From Cyclostephanos tholiformis (taxonomy: Eukaryota; Bacillariophyta; Thalassiosirophyceae; Thalassiosirales; Thalassiosiraceae): 14,512 bases of DNA. The notes under the pieces were generated by a model. The model did no database searches. It saw only the letters and a list, made by a program, of their open reading frames with translations, and had not been told where the DNA came from. The position numbers and the translations under genes were made by a program. Every line of letters begins with the position of its first letter. Position 1 is the stretch's first letter. The DNA is taken from contig JALLPB010000579.1 of NCBI GenBank assembly GCA_036939975.1, positions 1 to 14,512 of the forward strand. The letters are read 5' to 3'. Below are positions 7,636 through 14,512 of the stretch, one piece after another.

Positions 7636-10600
7636 ATGACGACGATAATGTCAATGGAATATTCCGCCGACGATCATCAACGTTACTATTATCATCACTA
7701 CGATGATCAGAGAACTGCGATACAAATCCCGCAATGGATTATCGACGTGCATATATTTCGCAAGCGATTGTTCCTTCGGGCGGTGGAACCGATGATAGAA
7801 TTGTTCCTCGGGTCGTCGTCGTCGATTGGCGAGACGAAAGCGGATGACCACGACGTCGCTTTTCATCATCGCCTCGACGAAGACCACGATGAACGACATC
7901 ATTGGTCAACATCATCGACATCGTCGTCGTCCGATCACCGTGATACTTCCATGTTCGACCTCGTCGGTATCACGACGGTCGACGCGTCCCATCGACGACT
8001 TGGCCTGCTACCCTCGTGGGTCGCGAATTACACCTCGCATCAGAACGACGGCAGCGAGGGGGGATTCCTTCGCACCACGTCCATGTCCTTCGCGACCCTG
8101 ACGATGTTGTACATCATCATGCTCGTCATATTGCTCGTATTCCTAAGCTGCTTCTATCACAATCAGAAGACGTCGCCTTTGTTCGTTAGTCCGAGGCGTC
8201 ATCGATTGCCGAAGTTGGTCCCGCCGCCTTTGCCCGTCGATGGCGCGTTCAGCTGGGTGAAGGTCTGTCTGCTAATATCGGACGAGGAGGTGAGTGAGAG
8301 ATGGATATAATGGATATATATATATATATATATATATGTAGATTGAGTCGATGCATGCCCGTGTCTCTTTCACCCTACGCCACCTCTCACCAGTGTCATT
8401 GTCATCGTTCATTGAAATGCCATATATGTCCGTATGTTATACACGAACGCTAATAATCATCATCATCTTCCCCCATCCACCACCATCCGCCCCCTCAAGA
8501 TCATCAATCGGGTCGGATACGACTCGCTCATCTTCCTTCGCTTCCATCGATTGGCGCTCAGATGCATCGTGAAAATGTCAATCTTCTCCTTCCTGGTCCT
8601 CCTTCCCCTCAACTTCACCGGGGGGGGGGGGACAAAAACGAACGATTTGAAGGGATACGTCGACTCCCTCCTATTCACGGATTTCCTCCGTTTTACCATG
8701 GCCAACATCAAGACCGGATCGAACAGGCTATGGGTGCACTGCTTCGCGGCGTACCTGCTGACGATCATCGTCGTTCGGGAGCTCCTAATCGAGTACAACG
8801 CGTACTCGAGCATACGACATCGGTACCTGCTGTCGAAGGAGCCGCACCTGCGCACGGTCCTCGTGTCGAACATACCGCGTCACCTTCGAAGTCCGAGGAA
8901 GATCGGGAATTACTTTCGTCACGTGTACCCCGATGCGGTGAAGAGCGTGACGATATGCCAGAACCTGCTGAACCTCGAGACGATGGTCGCCGAGCGCACC
9001 GGCGTCCTCGCCCAGATCGAGAGGGAGCTACTCATGCTCTGCCGTTGCGAGAAGCGGAAGCTCCTTTCACAAGACCGACTGTCGCACAAGATATCCTCCG
9101 CGTTCTGGACGTGTCACCTGTGCGAGAAGATCGGTGTCATGGACGAGGCGCAGGAGCGCATATCGAAGCTATACGTCAGGCTCGAGGAAATGAACAAGAA
9201 GATCGAGAAGGAGCAGACGCGCAGGAGGCAGATCATGCAGCACATGGACAGGATGGGCGCGGGGGAGGGACGGGATGACATCGATTACACTCTGGCGTCG
9301 GCGCTCGACGGTGGCAGCGGCGGCGGTCCGGCGTGGAAGAGGGCCCTAAGGCAACGTAATATTCAGCATCGGTGGGGGCAGCAAAACGAACGACAGCAGC
9401 GGGACCGTTCGGACCAGACGGATATAATATCGTACAGACCGCCGGGGATCGGCTCACCAATGAACGGGAACGGGAGGCGGCGTATGGGGGAGTCCTCCGC
9501 GGAAAATCCGGAGGCGGAGGTCCCACCCTTGGACGGGGGGGATGCAGTCAACAACGATTGGTTCGAAGCATTCCCAACTATTGCGAGGGATCTCCCGAGC
9601 GACACGAAAAAATCACGCAACCCCGCGAGGTTCGCGAAAGCAAAACATGCAATTAGGAGGTACACGACGTACATTCCCGATCCGACGGTATTTGGGAGGT
9701 CCCTGACCAAATTGTCGACGATGGAAGGAGACAACTTCGATTCCATCGAAGATCACACCAATGAAGTCACCGACAAGGCATTCGTGGTGATGCGAACTTA
9801 CACGGCGTCGACAATCGCCATCCAGAGTATGCACTCGGCCAAACCTGGCTCTATGGAGGTGACAACTGCGCCCGAACCGAGAGACATCCTGTGGGAGAAT
9901 GTCTACTTCTCGAAGGGCGCTCGACGGACACGGACGTTCATCGCCGAATTCATCTGCCTCTTCATCATAGTGTTTTACATCGTCCCCGTAGCGCTCGTCT
10001 CGCTGCTGGTGAGCGAGTCTGCGTTGATCACTCTATCCCCTCGACTGAATCAGCTGGACAAGGCATCGTCCATCTTCTCGGCGGCGATTGCTACTGTCCA
10101 GCCCATGTGTCTGGTCTGTCTGCAACAACTATTGCCCCCGTTGTTCATAAGAATCAGCCGAAGCGAGGGCATCATATCGTTCAGCGAAGCACAGATGAGG
10201 GCCTTCAGCCGTTACTTCATGTGGCAGGTACTTAATATTTTCTTGGTTACGTCCATCGCTGGGTGAGGCAGAACGTCCGATGATGAATTCCGTCTTATTT
10301 GCATCGTTTTCGATTGGAATTTCGCCAACTTTATCGTCTAAACCCCGTCGCCATTTCGCCAAACCCCCTAAACATATTGAAACATGATGCCGACCCCATT
10401 TACGCGTCCTCCCGGTCGACAATAAAGGACGGTGTTCGACTGGCTCGCCATCATAGTCGAGACTCCTGAGTCGGCATTCGAAATGCTCGGTAATTCCATC
10501 CCTCGCATGTCATCTTTTTTCGTGTCTTTCGTAACCATCAAGACCTTCACGGGACTGGGAGTGGAAATATCTCGAATGATATCTATCATGCAATCGGCAT

Positions 10601-11586
10601 TATTATTGATGATCTTTCCAAATTCAACGCTACGAGCGCAGCGTAGCACCCGATTAGGAATGAGGGCGATAGACGATCCTGGTTGGTTCTGTTACCACAA
10701 AATACTGGCGCAGGATATGTTGGTTGTGACAATTAGCGTCGTCTTCGCGGTTGTGGCACCTATTGTTCTGATTCCATGCGCTGTGTTTTGCTTTTTGAGT
10801 CGCATCGTTTGGACACACCAGTTTTTATATGTGTATGAGAGTGCCTTTGAAACGGGAGGTTTATTCTGGCCTAAGATTTTTCGACGCTTTGTATTTGGAT
10901 TGATCATTGCCCAAGCCACCATCACTGGACAATTTATCCTGAAGGATGCGAGGCACGAGGCATATGCCACAATTGCATTGATGTTCCTTACATATTTTTT
11001 CCTCCGGTCTACACGAGCTCGGTACGACGCGACCAGCAACTACTTGCCGTTGGAGGTTGCCACTGTTATGGATATTAGTCTTGGCCAAGACGAAGAGTTA
11101 AGAAAACAACGACAACACCAAAGAAGGGAGAAGCAGCAGCAGCAGCAGCAGAGTCCCGAAATTTCCGGTTTGCACAGCCCCCTGAGCGTGGACGACGAGT
11201 CTCTCGGGGGTCGCATTGGAGATATCGACCCATTTGAGCTAGCATATGTCCAGCCCGTAATCCGCGCATCCCCATATGCTCGTCCAGAGCAACCATTCCC
11301 ACCAGCTCAGCTTGGGAGGGAAGCTGTGCTCCTTGGCAATGCACTGGGAGCTGAGAGCACCGTGGGTGTCATTGGCGGCGAAGACGAGGTATACGATGAC
11401 ACCGCAACTGTGAGAGTCCAGCATCACAACCAAAATGATAGACGGATACTGAATCAGTGGTGGAAAGATCAGATGGAACAACAAAATCAGCAAAGACTAT
11501 TTTATATTTTGATTGGCGAAGAATGTGGTACCATGACATGTCGAGATCATAAATCTGGACCCGCTGTTTCTGCATCAATTGTATGA
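7636..11586 (+). CDS. CSC1/OSCA/TMEM63-like cation channel, three exons
   Basis: This family forms osmosensitive or mechanosensitive calcium-permeable channels in eukaryotic membranes. Model: join 7636-8289, 8500-10262, 10428-11586; 1191 residues. Exon 1 carries an Asp/His/Ser-rich N-terminus, a transmembrane helix (about 152-174) and the conserved PPPLPVDGAFSWVKV segment. Exon 2 continues INRVGYDSLIFLRF, helices at about 237-257 and 295-315, then a cytosolic domain of about 380 residues. This begins HLRTVLVSNIP and has a charged helical stretch (MNKKIEKEQTRRRQ) and a long disordered insert. AFVVMRTYTAS, RDILWENV and further helices from about 698 follow. Exon 3 has FDWLAIIVETPESAFEMLGNSIPRMSSFFVSF, more membrane helices, YDATSNYLPLEVATVMD and a disordered tail with a glutamine run. 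Introns are phase 0 and phase 2. An in-frame stop at 7621 precedes the first ATG. The C-terminus may continue at 11728. Confidence 0.9.
8290..8499 (+). other. Intron 1 of the CSC1-like gene
   Basis: The intron has a GTGAGT donor at 8290 and an acceptor CCCTCAAG ending at 8499; it is 210 bp and phase 0. Joining restores a continuous family pattern: LISDEE from exon 1 runs into IINRVGYDSL of exon 2. It contains an (AT)n microsatellite at about 8314-8338. Confidence 0.85.
8314..8338. repeat. (AT)n microsatellite in intron 1
   Basis: This is an uninterrupted alternating AT tract of about 25 bp inside the first intron of the CSC1-like gene. It is likely length-polymorphic. Confidence 0.9.
10263..10427 (+). 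other. Intron 2 of the CSC1-like gene
   Basis: The intron has a GTGAGG donor at 10263 and an acceptor AATAAAG ending at 10427; it is 165 bp and phase 2. The split codon (GG + G) gives Gly, and the join reads FLVTSIAG then TVFDWLAII. This keeps the membrane domain in frame and removes the stop codon that ends the exon 2 frame at 10264-10266. Confidence 0.8.
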
Positions 11587-12164
11587 TCAGAGTAGCACAA
11601 TGGTATGCACCGATAGGAAGCAAGTTTTTGTATCACAATCTTTATCACTCGCTTATCACTGCTCTTTGTGGGATCGTAACGCAAATGCATTTGAACTTTA
11701 AATTCACCTAATTGGGATTAGAAACAGATTGGCAGAATCATGTAACCAAGTTCATGGACGTGTATAAAAAGGAGTGGTAGGAGGTTCAGTGCAGCCAGCA
11801 TTGAGATGAATTCCCCAGCCGCGCAAACCAACATAACATGATGACAATGAAGCACTAGAAGATGAGTTGAGTTATGTAAGCGACAGTTAGTCTTTCAAAT
11901 ACAATTATTTAATGAATCATACTAAATAGCAGATAAGAGGTTGACTAATATATGTGATATATATACATCAAAAACGGCATTTTTCACATTAATATTGCAC
12001 TTCGTTTCACGTTGCAGGTATACGTACAAAATAGTTGAAATGCTATCACTCATGTTAGGACTCAACAAATAGACCATTATGATTATCTTTTCGGATGGCG
12101 GTGTGCTCAACGTTGGCATGCCTTAGGAAGGTTTGGCAGACGTGGGTTTGGATGACGCGACAGG
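11587..12164. other. Convergent 3' intergenic region
   Basis: The region lies between the plus-strand channel gene and the minus-strand esterase gene. It is mostly AT-rich, with alternating TA near 11948-11966. It holds the possible last exon at 11728-11780 and, at 12127-12164, a stretch resembling the esterase's repeat tail. I see no other gene. Confidence 0.5.
11728..11780 (+). CDS. Possible fourth (last) exon of the CSC1-like gene
   Basis: After an ACAG acceptor, the short frame reads WQNHVTKFMDVYKKEW and then a stop at 11778-11780. A phase-1 donor at 11525 (GTGGTA) or 11528 (GTACCA) in exon 3 would join to it in frame. With the 11525 donor this replaces the unremarkable tail after ILIGEE and gives an intron of 203 bp, close to the sizes of the other two. 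The charged and aromatic content looks coding-like, but I cannot confirm it against homologues. Confidence 0.35.
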
Positions 12165-12195
12165 AAAGTTGTTCTATTATAAATAGAACAACTTT
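12165..12195. repeat. Perfect hairpin, 14-bp stem and 3-nt loop
   Basis: AAAGTTGTTCTATT (12165-12178) and AATAGAACAACTTT (12182-12195) are exact reverse complements around ATA. The hairpin lies 20 bp past the esterase stop codon, in its 3' untranslated region. Both strands would form it. Confidence 0.9.
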
Positions 12196-12215
12196 ACAAA
12201 AGAACAAAAGATAGA

Positions 12216-14291
12216 CTATCGGGGCGACTTGGGTTTGGATGAAGTTGGCCGACGTGTGGGTTTGAATGTCGGCCGGTGCGTAGTGGGCTTGGATGAAGTT
12301 GGCCGACTCGTGGGCTTGGATGTCGGCCGACTCGTGGGCTTGGATGTCGGCCGACTCGTGGGCTTGGATGTTGGCCCGGGAGATGTGGGATTAGATGTGG
12401 GCTTGAAGGTTGAAGGTGCCGTTGTTGGAGCTGCAGTTGGTGGACATATGAAACTCATTTGCGTCGACTTCAAGCGCAAGTACGCATTTGCCATCCGATT
12501 ACCCCCTATCAGGAAGGAAATTGGATCGTAGTGATAAAACCTGCTCGTGTCATTCATAGTCACACATGCCGACCTCAAGTCACTATCACAGAATGCCTGC
12601 TGTGCGTCGCGTATTCGTTGTGCATTGTAACGATTTGGCCAAAACCCCAGCTTTGAGATGATAGCAGGTATCTCTTCGGGACATCTCCACGTCCCGGTTA
12701 CAGAAGCAAGAAACATTTCAGACCTCACTCGAGCAACTAAGTGTGTCAAGTTTCCGAGATAGGTCAAGTAGGGGTCCGCCGTGCCTAACGCCTCTTTATT
12801 GTATATAAGTATGAAGTGGAACAATTCGTCATGTGCGAGATGCCGCATTGCGGCCATTCCTGTTAATATTCCAACATATATTATGCATCATCATATAACA
12901 ATGCAAGGGATTTATAATATACTCACCCTGCTCCCCTTGAGCCCAGAAAAATCCCCTCCAATTCTTCCCTGTTCCCTTCCGATTTCTTATAGAGTCCCGA
13001 AGCATGTTCCAATAGAGACCTCTGTCGGGATACCAGCCCTCGTACATCCTCGATCCACCAATGGCTATCTTGACCGTCTCGAAGTTACCATCCGTGCCAT
13101 TCATTTCAATTGTCTTGCTAAAGATCAATTCATGACCAAAGCTCCTACCGCAATTCGCACTCCATATGCTAGACTTTGACCCGCCGCTCCTGTCTATATA
13201 TGTGGCCACTCCCGAGGAGTTTTGGAGTTCAAGAAATGAGCAGCTGCGGACGTCGCCAATTCATGTGAAAACGAACTTTAGTACAAACGATGTCCTGGGG
13301 AAAAAAGTACGATATACGATGAATATTTGCATTGAACTCACCTCCCAAATGACAAAGACCGATTCAGTCCATTGAGCAATCCGAGCCCTTGCAATCTCAC
13401 GGCCTCATCCCTCAATAGTGTAATTACACTCGGTGGACCGGTGTCGATGGTATGCACTGATTGAATTGTATCGTACAGACGTTGATTCCACGTTTGCGAT
13501 GTACCGATGTATTCCGATTCATTGAATAGACGCATTAAACTGGCCCAGTGAGTACCGTTTTTACTTATCGATTGTCCACTCGTCGTATGTCCCACCGAGT
13601 TGGATTGTCCCGCAAACGAGAAGTAGTCCACTGATTGCCCATCGGCTATCACATTTACATGAGATCCAACGAAGCTTGTCGTTTCGTATTCATTCAAATC
13701 AGATTCGAACAGATTGACGTGTTCATCCCCCGCCATAATCACGGGTATTATCGCTACTCGTACATCAAGACCGTGCGTGGCCACGACGGAGATTTCACCC
13801 CGCACAACATTGCCCCTCGAACTTCCACTCGCGATGTGGATGACCGCGGCGACGCCATTAGAGGTAGCAATATCGTCGCCCACGGTCAAATATTCCGGAT
13901 TCATCTCACATACAATATCGGTAAAGGAGGACGGCGCGACATCGCACGTTAGGAGTATGGGCTCGTGTATTGGCCCGAAGGTATCCACGGTGCAATGTCG
14001 AACAATGTCCCGCGTGTCCTCCGCGAGTTTTCGTATGATGATCGTATCAGGTTGGCAGTCGATGTAAACGTCCGAGGTCGACGATGATGTCGGTAAGAAG
14101 GACGAACGATTGAGTTCGTAGTTTTCGACGTCATTGATGGCGTTGTAATGGGCGTCCTCCGTCGAGGACGACGAGGCAATAATTCGGTCGTCATCGGTGT
14201 CGATGCCTTCGCCCCTTCTAATGGTAGGAGGTGCGGACGATGCCACCGCCGCATAACAGCCATAGGACAAGATTTTGCGTAACGTTAACAT
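12216..14291 (-). CDS. Secreted SASA-domain (DUF303) carbohydrate esterase, three exons
   Basis: SASA/DUF303 proteins (including CE6 esterases and sialate O-acetylesterases) remove O-acetyl groups from glycans. Model on the complement: exons 14291-13342, 13243-12927, 12859-12216; 636 residues. Residues 1-20 resemble a signal peptide. Residues about 75-215 are an unrecognised, probably beta-rich domain. FSFAGQSNSVG (residues 225-234) is the nucleophile block with Ser230. Exon 2 has GRSFGHEL (349-356), TVKIAIGGS and the block FFWAQGEQ (415-422). Exon 3 has DPYLTYLGNLTHLVARVR and FYHYDPISFLIGGNRMANAY (531-550). The tail after about residue 561 is Pro-Thr-Ser/Lys repeats, as in wall-associated or secreted diatom proteins. 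The usual Asp-x-x-His near the C-terminus reads D-P-I-S, so His532 in YHYD may serve instead. Substrate unknown. Confidence 0.85.
12225..12400. repeat. 24-bp tandem repeats encoding the Pro-Thr-Ser tail
   Basis: GTGGGCTTGGATGTCGGCCGACTC occurs at 12310-12333 and 12334-12357 as exact copies. A diverged third copy starts at 12358, and degenerate copies lie upstream (12231-12309). Each unit codes eight residues on the minus strand (a permutation of RPTSKPTS). Confidence 0.85.
12860..12926 (-). other. Intron 2 of the SASA esterase gene
   Basis: On the minus strand there is a GTGAGT donor at 12926 and an acceptor ATTAACAG ending at 12860; the intron is 67 bp and phase 1. The split codon (G + GA) gives Gly, joining WAQGEQ to MAAMRHL. 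Confidence 0.85.
13244..13341 (-). other. Intron 1 of the SASA esterase gene
   Basis: On the minus strand there is a GTGAGT donor at 13341 and an acceptor GTCCGCAG ending at 13244; the intron is 98 bp and phase 2. The split codon (AG + C) gives Ser, joining NRSLSFG to CSFLELQNSSG. Confidence 0.8.
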
Positions 14292-14512
14292 AGCGGAGAC
14301 CGACAGTCCGGTGATGTCTTTTTATTTTGACATGGACAACGGTTTTGTGACCACCCAAACAGAGAGACTCGACGATGTTGTACTTAGTAGTGGGTGGCTG
14401 CATTTATTGTCTAAACGGTTTAGGCCGCGTTTAGGCCAGCCTCTCTAGGTAAACGCTGGCTGTGATTTCTTTGAACTTATCGCAAATTTACCAATCCACA
14501 GACGAACCTTTG
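14292..14512. other. Upstream region of the esterase gene, small repeats
   Basis: This is presumably the 5' flank of the SASA gene. No gene is seen. Between 14411 and 14460 there is a 13-bp palindrome (CTAAAC G GTTTAG), a 9-bp direct repeat (GTTTAGGCC at 14418 and 14429), and two overlapping inverted pairs: GCGTTTA with TAAACGC, and GCCAGC with GCTGGC. Confidence 0.4.

Noticed and set aside
8562..9278. 238-codon open frame overlapping channel exon 2
   Set aside because: It is an out-of-frame shadow rich in Arg, Gly and His. The overlapping frame carries clear CSC1-family motifs.
12123..12240. Intron joining the esterase tail to the downstream PTS-like stretch
   Set aside because: The available GT donors before the stop are out of phase with the only reasonable acceptor (ATAATAG), so splicing does not restore the frame. 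A disrupted tail is the better reading.
12225..12400. CRISPR-like array
   Set aside because: The repeats are contiguous without unique spacers and are in-frame coding repeats of a eukaryotic gene.
12829..13209. The middle esterase frame as a separate 126-residue gene
   Set aside because: It has no ATG start of its own, it contains the middle SASA blocks, and consensus splice sites with matching phases join it to exons on both sides.
1..14512. tRNA, rRNA or bacterial operon features
   Set aside because: I found no cloverleaf or rRNA-like segment, and the introns and gene spacing argue against a prokaryotic source.

Overview
The window looks like nuclear DNA of a photosynthetic stramenopile, most likely a diatom. 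The evidence is genes on both strands with no operon structure, short GT-AG introns (67 to 210 bp) that keep the reading frame, a DUF303/SASA esterase ending in a Pro-Thr-Ser/Lys repeat tail of a kind common in diatom secreted proteins, a CSC1/OSCA-type channel, a Sec1/Munc18 protein and a pogo-like DNA transposon. The diatom assignment is inference; eukaryotic origin is clear.

Layout. 1-584: no recognisable gene. 585-876: an imperfect palindrome of about 290 bp whose centre carries the same end sequence that recurs at 3405-3432. About 723-3429: a candidate DNA transposon with inverted ends and flanking TA. It holds a small plus-strand zinc-finger ORF (1016-1663) converging on an apparently intact pogo/Tigger-type DDD transposase on the minus strand (1790-3175). 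3534-4561: a UPF0548/DUF1990 gene, perhaps with an upstream first exon. 4791-6971, minus: an intronless Sec1/Munc18-family gene. 6972-7635: the divergent control region shared with the next gene. 7636-11586, plus: a three-exon CSC1/OSCA/TMEM63-like channel gene, with a possible extra last exon at 11728-11780. 12216-14291, minus: a three-exon secreted SASA-domain carbohydrate esterase with a repeat tail. Just past its stop codon lie a perfect 14-bp hairpin and what looks like an orphaned continuation of the tail.

The genes do not form an obvious pathway. Sec1 (vesicle fusion), the CSC1-like channel (mechanically or osmotically gated cation flux) and the esterase (secreted polysaccharide or glycan deacetylation) are ordinary cell-surface and secretory functions. 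The most unusual part is the transposon: its second ORF has a RanBP2-like zinc finger with a Cys-to-His change, and its left end abuts a palindrome made of the same ends. Splice models were built by hand from the sequence. The esterase and channel introns are supported by consensus donors and acceptors, matching phases and domain continuity.
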